The translations under genes and the position numbers were made by a program. 64,000 nt of DNA from CAVQJU01 sp963729215 (lineage in GTDB: Bacteria; Acidobacteriota; Vicinamibacteria; Vicinamibacterales; CAVVIG01), in assembly GCA_963729215.1 (NCBI GenBank), contig CAVSND010000030.1:62001-126000 (forward strand), in the 5' to 3' direction. Below, piece after piece: positions 1 through 7,426 of this stretch. The notes below the pieces were generated by a model, which made no database searches, was not told the DNA's origin, and saw only the letters and a program-made list of their open reading frames with translations. The first letter of the stretch is position 1; every line of letters starts with the position of its first letter.

Positions 1-365
1 GCGCCTTTCTTCGCGTCGCCGGGAATCTTCGCATCCGAAAGCTTACCCAGCGACCGGATGTACGCTACGAGCTGGCGCGTCTCGGCTTCGCTGAACCGGC
101 GCACACGCGGCATCGCGGTATTCGGGATCCCGTTCTGGATGATGTTGACAAGTGCCACGTCGGTCGGGGCATGCAGGAGCCTGGGCCGATTCAGGCTCGG
201 CGCGTCACCGCCGGCGCCACCCGCGCCGTGGCATTCCGTGCACATGCCCTGAAAGAGCAACTTCCCGCCATCAACATCGGCCTTGCTCTGTGCGCCAAGC
301 GGCGCCGCGAGGACGAACAAACCGAGCGCAGCAGTGATACCCGCGCTAAGCCATCGTTTTGTCAT
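1..365 (-). CDS. c-type cytochrome, secreted (3' part outside window)
   Basis: An N-terminal signal peptide (about residues 1-26, ending LGAQ) is followed by a haem-binding CTECH motif at residues 42-46 and a plausible axial methionine at residue 85 (NTAMPR). This is a class I cytochrome c domain acting in the periplasm as an electron carrier. The reading frame is open to the window edge after about 121 residues, where the sequence GDAKKG looks like the start of a second domain, so a di-haem protein is possible. The ATG at 365 is preferred over the one at 371 because the purine-rich GAGGTG sits about 8 bases ahead of it. The gene lies just downstream of the beta-lactamase on the same strand and may be cotranscribed. 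Confidence 0.85.
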   Translation of the reverse strand, partial: MTKRWLSAGITAALGLFVLAAPLGAQSKADVDGGKLLFQGMCTECHGAGGAGGDAPSLNRPRLLHAPTDVALVNIIQNGIPNTAMPRVRRFSEAETRQLVAYIRSLGKLSDAKIPGDAKKG

Positions 366-374
366 TTCCATACC

Positions 375-407
375 ACCTCTGACCTCTAACTCTACCTCTA
401 ACCTCTA
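375..407 (-). repeat. 7-bp purine-rich tandem repeat containing the Shine-Dalgarno of the cytochrome
   Basis: Read on the minus strand, the unit TAGAGGT recurs about four times, with one shortened copy, between the beta-lactamase stop and the cytochrome start. The last copy provides the ribosome binding site of the cytochrome gene. Unit number could change by slippage, but only one sequence is available here. Confidence 0.6.
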
Positions 408-423
408 GCTTCCAACGTCCCCT

Positions 424-1305
424 CTACCTCTGTGCGCTCTGTTGCGCCAGCACCGATCTGAACACGCCCTCGACGATGTCGAGCTCCGCGGCGTAGCCAG
501 CCGGGTCGATGTAGGGGTTGGGCCCCTTGCCGATCTTCGGATACTTCTCCGACATGCTGTACATCCCCGGATGCGAGCCAAGCGGCACATCGGGATGGAA
601 CTTCCTCAACGTGGCGAAGCTGCGATTGAATTCCTCGACGATCTGAGGGGCGTCCGGGTTGTTCACGAGCTTCATGCCGGGATTGACGCCCACGCTGCCG
701 ATGATCAGGACGTCGTAGGTTTTGCCGCCCTCCTGCTCCTTGAACGTCCAGGTCGTGCAGCCGCGGGTGTGTCCCGGCGTGAGGTGCGCGACAAGCGTCA
801 TGCCGCCCAGCTTGACCTCGTCGCCGTCGTGCAGAACTTTGTCGATCGGATGCGGTTTGCCGCCCGGCATCATCTTCTCGAGCGCGGGCACGTCTTCGGC
901 CATGGCCATTACGGTGGCGCCGGACAACTGCTTGACGAGCGCGTCGCCTTCCATGTGGTCGGCATGGGCGTGGCTGCCGAGGAGGATCTTGATATCTGAG
1001 TACTTGAAGCCCAGCTGCTCGATCGAGCCGCGAACGGTGGGCACATTTCGTTCGTAGTCGCTGTTGATCAGGATGTGCCCCTGCGGCGTCGTGACCAGAA
1101 ACGACGCGAGGGTGCGGGTGCCCACGTAATAGAGGTTGCCGATGATCTTGTGAGGCGGAAAGGCCGTGTCCTGGTCCTCGCGCGTCCCGATATTGCGGCG
1201 GAACAGCTCGTCGGGCGTCCAGACACGTGGCGCCTGGGCGAAGGGCGCGGCCACACCGAGTCCTGCCACGAGAAGGCCCAGCAGGGCCGGTTTGACTGCA
1301 TTCAT
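424..1305 (-). CDS. subclass B3 metallo-beta-lactamase, secreted
   Basis: A 293-residue protein with a signal peptide (about 1-24, ending PFAQA) and the full zinc-site set of subclass B3 enzymes: HAHADH at residues 112-117 (sites 116/118/120/121 in standard numbering), GHT with His179 (standard 196) and SHPG with His245 (standard 263). Spacing and surrounding sequence resemble the L1 enzyme of Stenotrophomonas rather than generic MBL-fold hydrolases. It would hydrolyse beta-lactams in the periplasm. The start is placed at the ATG before the hydrophobic segment; upstream in-frame sequence is antisense to the divergent cytosine deaminase gene. A BlaI/BlaR1-like pair lies 0.6 kb away. Substrate range cannot be judged from sequence. 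Confidence 0.85.
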   Translation of the reverse strand: MNAVKPALLGLLVAGLGVAAPFAQAPRVWTPDELFRRNIGTREDQDTAFPPHKIIGNLYYVGTRTLASFLVTTPQGHILINSDYERNVPTVRGSIEQLGFKYSDIKILLGSHAHADHMEGDALVKQLSGATVMAMAEDVPALEKMMPGGKPHPIDKVLHDGDEVKLGGMTLVAHLTPGHTRGCTTWTFKEQEGGKTYDVLIIGSVGVNPGMKLVNNPDAPQIVEEFNRSFATLRKFHPDVPLGSHPGMYSMSEKYPKIGKGPNPYIDPAGYAAELDIVEGVFRSVLAQQSAQR

Positions 1306-1357
1306 GACGCGATATGATGCGCCGAATGCGGCATAAACGCCAGACGGGAGTTGCCGG

Positions 1358-1801
1358 GTGACGGCCGACCCATACATGAACGCGGCGATCGAGGAAGCCG
1401 AGGCCGGGATGCGCGAGGGCGGCATCCCGATTGGCTCGGTGCTGGTCCATCGAGGACGGATTCTCGGTCGCGGCCACAATCGGCGCGTACAACGGGGCAG
1501 CGCCGTCCTGCACGGCGAAATGGACGCGCTCGAGAACGCCGGGCGGCTGGCCGCGCAGGTGTATCGCGAATCCGTGCTCTACACGACGCTCTCGCCGTGC
1601 GCCATGTGCAGCGGAGCGATTCTGCTTTACGGCATCCCGACGATCATCGTCGGGGAGAACCAGACGTTTCTGGGGGAAGAAGCGCTGCTGCGCGCGCGCG
1701 GCGTGTCGGTCACCGTCCTTCAGAATGCCACGTGCGTGCGGCTGATGGCGGACTTCATCAGCGCCCATCCTGATTTGTGGAGCGAAGATACCGGGCGCTA
1801 G
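1358..1801 (+). CDS. cytosine deaminase, yeast FCY1 type
   Basis: A 147-residue zinc deaminase of the CDD/cytosine deaminase superfamily. The zinc-site motifs are HGE (His52, catalytic Glu54) and PCAMC (Cys81, Cys84), with the same 29-residue spacing as in Saccharomyces Fcy1. The conserved segments LYTTLSPC, GIP..IVGEN and a C-terminal W..D..G also match Fcy1 closely. The predicted reaction is cytosine to uracil plus ammonia in the cytoplasm. A GTG start at 1358 has GGGAG nine bases upstream; an in-frame ATG at 1376 is an alternative. It is divergent from the beta-lactamase with a 52-base gap. Guanine deaminase or TadA-like activity is less likely given the C-terminus. Confidence 0.8.
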   Translation: MTADPYMNAAIEEAEAGMREGGIPIGSVLVHRGRILGRGHNRRVQRGSAVLHGEMDALENAGRLAAQVYRESVLYTTLSPCAMCSGAILLYGIPTIIVGENQTFLGEEALLRARGVSVTVLQNATCVRLMADFISAHPDLWSEDTGR

Positions 1802-1803
1802 CC

Positions 1804-1907
1804 GGCTGCTCACGCAGCCGGAACGCAGAACGCAGAACGGAAAACGAAAAACGGAAAACTCCGGAGCCTTCGTTCTGCGTTTTTCGTTCTACGTTTTACG
1901 TTTTACT
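1804..1907. repeat. ACG-rich palindrome with GGCTGC/GCAGCC hairpin (copy 1)
   Basis: A small hairpin (GGCTGC, loop TCAC, GCAGCC) is followed by an imperfect inverted repeat made of AACGCAGAACG-like and CGTTCTGCGTTTTTCG-like arms. The same combination occurs at 7318-7425, a single arm at 62429-62471, and a related hairpin at 36415. It lies between the convergent ends of the cytosine deaminase and the M56 gene, where it may act as a bidirectional terminator. Confidence 0.65.
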
Positions 1908-1922
1908 TCCGGTGCGTTCCGG

Positions 1923-4159
1923 CTACGTTCCGGCTGCGTTCTTGGTAGCCGGCGAGCTCCAGCGCTTGACGAGCTCGTGGAACCATTGCTCGACCGCGCG
2001 CACGTGGGCGTGGGCGAAATAGATCAGACGAGTCTGGCGGTACTCTGCTGTTGTCGTACCGCGCTGTCTCAACGCGACGAGCTCGTCGAAGCTCAGGTGA
2101 GCGCTGCTGTGGTTCGTGAGTCCGCTCACCCACTGCGCATTCACGCCGTGATCGCGGGCCTTGAGGAGCTCGTCCATCGTCAGCGTGTAGCCCAGCGCGC
2201 GCAGCTCGCGCACGTATTCCGGGGAGAGCCCGTGGTCTCTCGCCTTGACGAGTCCCTCGAGCGGCAGGCCCGTGTACCCGAGAGCGGCAAGCTCACCGAC
2301 GTACTCCGGGCTGATGCCGTGATCGCGCGCGGTCGTGAGCTCCGCGAGCGTCAGGCTGTAGCCCTGCTGACGCATCCCGCGGACGTAATCCGGCGAGATG
2401 CCGTGGTCCCGGGCGGCGACCAGCTCGTCGAGTGACAAGTTGTAGCCGAGGGCTTTCAGATCGTGGACATATTGCGGGCTGATGCCGTGATCGCGGGCGC
2501 GGATCAGATCGCCGGGCGCGAGCCGCGGCAATCCCTGAGCGGCAAGGTCGCGGATGAACGACGGAGAGACGCCGTGATCCCTCTGCGCGACCAGCGCCTC
2601 GAGCTGCCCCAGGCGATAGCCGAGGGCGCCCATCTCCCGCACGAAGTCCAGGTTCACGCCGTGCTCGGCGCTCCGAATGAGCCCGGGCAAGTCCGGCTGT
2701 GCGTAGCGCTGCGCGGCCAGCTCGTCGAGGAAGGCGTACCCGATGTCGGCGCGGGCCAACAGGTACTGCTCATCAGCCGTGGGCCTTGCCATGCCGCGTT
2801 TCGTGAACTCGGCTGGAAAGGTCGGACTCGGCACAAACGCGTACGTGCCGGCGCCAATGCCCGATCGGAACGTGCCCTCGAAGGTCAGCGTGCCCGCATC
2901 GCGGCGGATGCTGAACTGCGTCAGCCCGCTGGCGCCGGACAAGGCTGCGACCGTCAGCCCCTCGAGCCGCGCGATCCCGATCGTCGAGCTGTTGGACGAG
3001 TCCGCACGCTCGTTGAGCCTGAGGTGGACCTTCCCTGCTTCGGCCGGCCAGATCGCCCACGTGCCCGGCGATGCCTGTCCGGGTGAGCTCGCGGCCGGCG
3101 TCGCATCTGGCGTCTGGGCTGCGGCGCTGCTTCGGCGCGTCCGCAGGCACCAGCGCCGCTCCGGAGATGGCGAGCGGTACGAGGAGCGCCGCGGCGATGG
3201 CCGTTGCCGCCAGACGCACGCGGAACGCCGGGGCCGTTCGGTCGCGTGCCGCATCGAGCGCCGCGAGCATGCGCCCTTCCACCTGTCCCGGGCGCGCCAT
3301 GCTGACCACGAGCGCCGGAGCCCGGTAGCCGCCCAGCGCGTACGCCAGCTCCAGCAGGTGCTCGGCATACTCGCGCGCGTGTGTGCCGGCCTGGAGCACG
3401 CGGTCGTCACAGGCCAGCTCGCGCTCCACGCGAAGGCGGCGCGCGGCCCACCACACGCCGGGGTGCGGCCAATACAGGGCGCAGGCGATGGCAGCCAGGA
3501 GCTGCGTCAGGCAGTCGTGGCGGGCGATGTGGGCCAGCTCATGAAGCAGGACCGCGCGACGTCGATCCTCCGACCACGTCTCGGACACGGAAGGAATCAC
3601 GATAGTGGGCCGGCGCGTCCCGAAAGCCATCGGCATACTGCGGTCGAGGCTTCGCAGCAGCCGCACCGGCCGTCGAACGTCGAGTGCGCGTGGCGCAATC
3701 GAGCAGGAGCTGCGTCCATTCCGGGTCGTTCACTTCAGCGGCACGCGTGGCCAGTCGGGCGGTGGACCGCCGTTCGAACCCGAGCCGGAGCACGAGCACA
3801 CACAACCCTGCGAGGTACAACCCGGCGGCCATCGCCGCCCACGACCATGCGGCGATGACCGGGACGTCGGTCTGGGTTTCACCGATCGCCGGCGCCGTCT
3901 CCGAAGATGCGATCCCCGTGACAAGGTCACCCTCGCCCCCCGCATGGTTCGCTTCGTGCCGCGCCGTCGAGACAGGAATCTCGACGTCCCACCGCGGCAA
4001 CGCGGCTGAAAGAACCGGCAGGACGAGCAGCGCGGCCACGGCGAGCGTCCACACAAAGTGTCGCGACGCAGCGGACGCACGGCGGCGCGCGGCGTTGACG
4101 GCCCAGGCCGATGCCAGCACGCAGGTCGCCTTGACGACGGTTTCGAGGACCAGCGTCAT
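1923..4159 (-). CDS. M56 family (BlaR1-like) sensor metallopeptidase with eight C-terminal repeats; two frameshifts
   Basis: Integral-membrane zinc peptidase of the BlaR1/MecR1 family, expected to inactivate the BlaI repressor encoded just upstream. The N-terminal part has several hydrophobic segments. The HExxH zinc motif (HELAH) and a downstream ERELACDD segment that would give the third ligand are both present. The usual penicillin-binding sensor domain is absent. Instead the C-terminus has eight copies of a 26-28 residue repeat with core RDHGISPEYVRELRALGY. The gene is split over three frames, breaking near 3685 and 3120. Each break fits one extra base, and discounting both gives 744 residues. 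The start ATG overlaps the blaI stop (ATGA). Confidence 0.8.
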
Positions 4160-4555
4160 GATCGCTTCTCTCCTTGTTCGCGAACCCGTTTGAGCAGCGT
4201 CGCCAGCCGCTTGTATTCGTCGTCCGACAGCGGCGTCTCCGACATGTCGAGCAGGGCCGCCATCGCCGAGCTGTGCGAGTCGTTGAAGAACGTCCGCACA
4301 AGCTGCTTCAGCGCGGACCGGCTCGCGTCTTCAGGCCTGGCGGTTGGAAAGTATGCGTGACGGGGGCCCTCGGTACTCGCGGCCGAGCAGACCCCGCTCG
4401 ATCATGATCTCGAGCAGCTTGCGCACACTGGACGGGCTGGGCGCGTCGGGCAGCTCGGCGCGGATTTCCTCGACGGTCGCGCGCTGCCGGCGGTGCACGA
4501 TCGCCATGATCTGGCTCTCGCGCCGGGTCAGGTCGATGGTTCTGGGTTTCTTCAC
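4156..4555 (-). CDS. blaI: BlaI/MecI family transcriptional repressor; one frameshift
   Basis: A 132-residue winged-helix repressor when one extra C in the run of five at 4364-4368 is discounted. The first frame gives LTRRESQIMAIVHRR and SSVRKLLEIMIERGLL (DNA-binding half). The second gives the C-terminal dimerisation half with SALKQLVRTFF and LSDDEYKRLATLL, both typical of the family. The GTG start at 4555 has GGGAG about seven bases upstream. The stop overlaps the M56 start as ATGA, so the two are translationally coupled. It would bind an operator and be relieved by cleavage triggered by the M56 protein. A 16-bp palindrome lies 40 bases upstream. Confidence 0.8.
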
Positions 4556-4594
4556 GAAGGCGCTCCCGGGGAAGAGGCGAAATTTTTCGCGCTT

Positions 4595-4610
4595 CGCGAA
4601 TATATTCGCG
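4595..4610. promoter_or_regulatory. perfect 16-bp palindrome, candidate BlaI operator
   Basis: The sequence CGCGAATATATTCGCG is a perfect palindrome in a short AT-rich stretch immediately upstream of blaI. A second imperfect dyad, GCGAAATTTTTCGC, lies beside it at about 4577-4590. Known BlaI operators are dyads of similar size, though with a TACA/TGTA core, so autoregulation through this site is inferred from position and symmetry only. Confidence 0.5.
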
Positions 4611-4635
4611 TCTGCCCGTCGTGTCAAGGCCGCGG

Positions 4636-5607
4636 CTACCGATCTTCCGCCCGGGCCGCGCTGAGGATGTTTTTCAGGCCGTAGTTGCCCTCGTGACAGT
4701 CGTACGCCAGGACGGGCTGCGGATCGGCGGTCAGCGTCATGCCGATGGTCCACGGCCTGGTCCAGGTCGACGGATCGTCGATCGTCGCGGTCCAGGCCAG
4801 CCGGTCGGGCGCCGGGCGCGTGAACCGCTCGACGATACGCAGCGTGGCGGCATTGGCGCCGCGGTAGGCCGCGGCGTCGGTGAAGTTGGTCGTGTCGACG
4901 ACGAGGGTGGCGCCTTCCCAATGACCGCGCGCGTCGCCCATGTGCTGGCGGATGCCCGGTCCCACGTGCGGCCGTCCGTCAAGAGAGATGACGCGGGCCT
5001 CGTGGATGATTTCGTACGTAATCACGACCAGGCCGGGCGCCTGCGTAATCTGGTAGGTGTTGCCGTACATCACCGGAATCATCGATCCCGGGACGCTGCG
5101 CGAAATGCAGCGATCGAGCAGGCTGAAATCCTCGGGACCATCGAACGGCCCGCCCACGAAGCTGCTGCGGACCCGCCGCGACGCACGCCGCTGCCCGTCC
5201 GGGGTCAGCGCAGGAATCTTCCCGTCGGCTGGATCCACCACCAGCCACGCTTGCCGGCTGTTGGCGACGTTGAGGTTCTGCACCCACCACGCATCCGGCC
5301 CCCGGACGCGCCCGCCCGGCAAGGCATCGATGACGGCCGCGAGCTGCGCGCGCCGGACATTGAGGAGTTCCTGCCCCGTGATGTCTTCGAGGCGGCGGCC
5401 GGCTAACGCGTCGGGCCGCTCGAGGGGCGTCGTGTACTCGTCGCCATTGGAGAACACGCCCTGAAAGTCGGGATCGCCCCAGGGCGTCCTCGCGGGCGCC
5501 CACGCCTTCCTGCCGGCCCCGGGCGCTGGCGTCTGCGCGAGCGGTACGCCGTTCGCGGCGAACCCGATGAGCAGCGCAGCGGAAATGGTGACGAGACGGA
5601 TCCGCAT
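4636..5607 (-). CDS. secreted protein of unknown function, family common in Acidobacteriota
   Basis: A 323-residue protein starting MRIRLVTISAALLIGFAANG, which is a clear signal peptide cleaved near LAQTP. It contains the segment WAPARTPWGDPDFQGVFSN near the N-terminus and later ARGHWEGATLVVDTTNF. These are hallmarks of a family abundant in acidobacterial genomes that has no assigned function. The upstream in-frame extension to 5643 lies in the repeat and is not used. No catalytic motif is recognised. It ends 80 bases upstream of blaI on the same strand. Confidence 0.7.
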   Translation of the reverse strand: MRIRLVTISAALLIGFAANGVPLAQTPAPGAGRKAWAPARTPWGDPDFQGVFSNGDEYTTPLERPDALAGRRLEDITGQELLNVRRAQLAAVIDALPGGRVRGPDAWWVQNLNVANSRQAWLVVDPADGKIPALTPDGQRRASRRVRSSFVGGPFDGPEDFSLLDRCISRSVPGSMIPVMYGNTYQITQAPGLVVITYEIIHEARVISLDGRPHVGPGIRQHMGDARGHWEGATLVVDTTNFTDAAAYRGANAATLRIVERFTRPAPDRLAWTATIDDPSTWTRPWTIGMTLTADPQPVLAYDCHEGNYGLKNILSAARAEDR

Positions 5608-5640
5608 GGCGGGTAGTGTCCGTCTGCGGAGGCGTGGAGT

Positions 5641-5760
5641 CAATGAGCACGCAGAGACGGAAATTCAGGTTAACGCAGAGATCGCGGAGATCGCCGAGTG
5701 ATTCTTTCGCTCTGCGATCTCTGCGATCTCCGCGTTAATAGTCTTCTCCGCGTTCTCCTC
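5641..5760. repeat. AGATCGCAG palindrome (copy 1)
   Basis: An inverted repeat with arms at about 5670-5698 and 5710-5738, matching at about 26 of 29 positions. It is built from GCAGAGATCGC and GCGATCTCTGC units and flanked by weaker CGCAGAG/CTCCGCG outer arms. The same element recurs at 10647-10753 and 63502-63623. It separates the divergent genes starting at 5607 and 5811. Confidence 0.75.
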
Positions 5761-5783
5761 GCTCTCCGTGTTCTCTCTCACTG

Positions 5784-5789
5784 TATAAT
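5784..5789 (+). promoter_or_regulatory. candidate -10 box (TATAAT) of the DUF2752 gene
   Basis: A consensus TATAAT preceded by TG lies 21 bases before the ATG at 5811, in an otherwise GC-rich region. No good -35 hexamer is visible at the expected distance, so this could be a -10-driven promoter. The call rests only on the motif and its position. Confidence 0.4.
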
Positions 5790-5810
5790 CGCGTCGCCCT
5801 CAACCACGCC

Positions 5811-6179
5811 ATGACTGTCCGCACGACCCCCGCGGCGCTTGCCGGTGTCGCGCTCGCCGCCTGGGGAGCGCTGTTCGTGTTCGACCCGGCTGTCACGTCC
5901 TGGTTCCCGTCCTGCCCGCTCAACACGCTGACAGGCTGGCTCTGCCCATTTTGTGGATCGCTGCGTGCGGTCCACGCGCTGCTGCACGGACACATCGAGG
6001 CGGCGCTGCGTCTCAACCCCATGACGACGGCCGGCGTCGCGGCCGGCTTCGTCGCGTTCGCACACGACGCCGTGCGGCCCGGTGGCACGGCGTGTGTTCG
6101 GCTTGTCTCACGCTGCGCGAGCCCTCCGGCCCTGGCGCTGGCCGCCGTGTTCGGCGTCCTGCGCAACATCGTCAGCTGA
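5811..6179 (+). CDS. DUF2752 family small membrane protein
   Basis: A 122-residue hydrophobic protein with an N-terminal transmembrane segment followed by the family signature CPLNTLTGWLCPFCGSLRA, then HALLHGHIEAALRLNP. This Cys/Gly-rich pattern with a downstream G...A...NP is diagnostic of DUF2752. The role of the family is unknown; the paired CP motifs suggest a structural or metal site at the membrane face. It is followed 30 bases later by another membrane protein on the same strand, and the two probably form an operon with the cupin gene. Confidence 0.8.
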   Translation: MTVRTTPAALAGVALAAWGALFVFDPAVTSWFPSCPLNTLTGWLCPFCGSLRAVHALLHGHIEAALRLNPMTTAGVAAGFVAFAHDAVRPGGTACVRLVSRCASPPALALAAVFGVLRNIVS

Positions 6180-6209
6180 CGGGATCAGATACAGGAGCAA
6201 AGGACATCT

Positions 6210-6863
6210 ATGGAGACACCGGAGAACATCGCCGCGGGATATCTTGGTCGCGATGTCGAGATCGACATCGGCAGCGCGCTTTCGCGCGGGTGGGCGCTGG
6301 TCATGGCTAACTTACCGATACTTGGCGGCGCGACCCTCCTGGCCTGGGCGATCGGCGTGGGCCTCAGCTTCATTCCAATCCTCGGGTGGGTGGCAGGTCC
6401 GCTGGTGGGTTCGATCCTCCACGGAGGCGTGCTCTACATGTTCATCCGCCGCATTCGCGGCGAGGACGTCGAGCTCGGCGCCATGTTCGACGGATTCAAT
6501 ATCGCGCCGCTGCCGTTGCTCCTGGCCGGGCTCCTCACAGGCGTGCTCACGGCGCTCGGGATGATTCTGTGCATCGCGCCCGGCGTTTACCTCGCGGTCG
6601 GATACCTCTTCGTCCTTCCGCTCGTGATCGACAAGAAGCTCGACTTCTGGCCGGCCATGGAAGTGAGCCGCCAGGTGGTCACCAGGCACTGGTGGTCCAT
6701 GTTCCTGTTCGCGATCGTTCTCCTGCTCATCATCTGTCTGGGTGCGCTGGCCTGCGGGTTTGGGCTCATCCTCGCGGTGCCGGTGGTGTCTGCGGCCCTG
6801 AGTTTCGTGTACGAGGATTTGTTCGGAACCAAAGCCGCCGCGCCGGTGCAGGTGACGCCATGA
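6210..6863 (+). CDS. polytopic membrane protein of unknown function
   Basis: A 217-residue protein with about five to six hydrophobic segments, e.g. LLAWAIGVGLSFIPILGW and SMFLFAIVLLLIICLGALAC, and a short soluble N-terminus (METPENIAAGYLGRDVEIDI). The PGVYLAVGYLFVLPLVIDK segment resembles integral membrane proteins that co-occur with DUF2752 (glycerophosphodiesterase-membrane-domain or YciC-like families). No enzymatic motif is seen. It overlaps the following cupin gene by ATGA. Confidence 0.7.
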   Translation: METPENIAAGYLGRDVEIDIGSALSRGWALVMANLPILGGATLLAWAIGVGLSFIPILGWVAGPLVGSILHGGVLYMFIRRIRGEDVELGAMFDGFNIAPLPLLLAGLLTGVLTALGMILCIAPGVYLAVGYLFVLPLVIDKKLDFWPAMEVSRQVVTRHWWSMFLFAIVLLLIICLGALACGFGLILAVPVVSAALSFVYEDLFGTKAAAPVQVTP

Positions 6864-7312
6864 ATGTGACGCGCCGGGAAGCGGTCGCCTTGTTTGCGAT
6901 GTTCAGCGAGCTCGTCGTCGGCGCCGGCCACGCGGACGCACAGGCGCCCGCAACGCCGGCGCGGCCGCCCACGGTGTTCACACACGACCTCCCGAACCTG
7001 ACGATGGAGGACTGGGAGGTGACGGTCAGCTACGTGGACTACCCGCCCGGGCGCGTGGGTGCGGCGCATCACCACGCCGGTTTCGTGCTGGCGTACGTCC
7101 TGGAGGGCGCCGTCGTGACGAAGATCTCCGGTCAGGGCGAGGAGAAAACCTATAACGCCGGACAGATGTTCTACGAGCAGCCTGGCGCGACGCACGAAGT
7201 CTCGAAGAACGCGAGCGCCACGCAGCCCGCGCGGCTGCTCGCCATGATTTTCGCAAAGAAGGGCTCGACGCTGACGACGCCGGGGTTCGCTCCGGGGCCA
7301 GCAGGGCGCTGA
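6860..7312 (+). CDS. exported cupin-domain protein
   Basis: A 150-residue protein with an N-terminal export signal (MNVTRREAVALFAMF, twin arginine, processed near ADAQ). A single cupin_2 barrel follows: the first motif is AAHHHAGFVLAYVLEG (metal-binding His cluster and Glu) and the second is PGATHEVSKNAS. The ligand is unknown. The start is fixed by the ATGA overlap with the preceding membrane protein gene, which implies coupled translation and a shared function in the envelope. Confidence 0.75.
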   Translation: MNVTRREAVALFAMFSELVVGAGHADAQAPATPARPPTVFTHDLPNLTMEDWEVTVSYVDYPPGRVGAAHHHAGFVLAYVLEGAVVTKISGQGEEKTYNAGQMFYEQPGATHEVSKNASATQPARLLAMIFAKKGSTLTTPGFAPGPAGR

Positions 7313-7317
7313 AAAAC

Positions 7318-7425
7318 GCCGCCCTGAACGTCGAACGCAGAATGTAGGACGAAGAAATACGTCGGTAATTCCAGGTCTTGCGTTTTACGTTCTACGTTTT
7401 TCGTTTCAGGCTGCGTCAGCAGCCG
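7318..7425. repeat. ACG-rich palindrome with GGCTGC/GCAGCC hairpin (copy 2)
   Basis: Left arm AACGTCGAACGCAGAATG and right arm GCGTTTTACGTTCTACG, followed by the hairpin GGCTGC-GTCA-GCAGCC at about 7409-7424. The architecture matches the element at 1804-1907, with the hairpin on the opposite side. It lies between the convergent cupin and cstA genes. Confidence 0.65.
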
Positions 7426-7426
7426 G

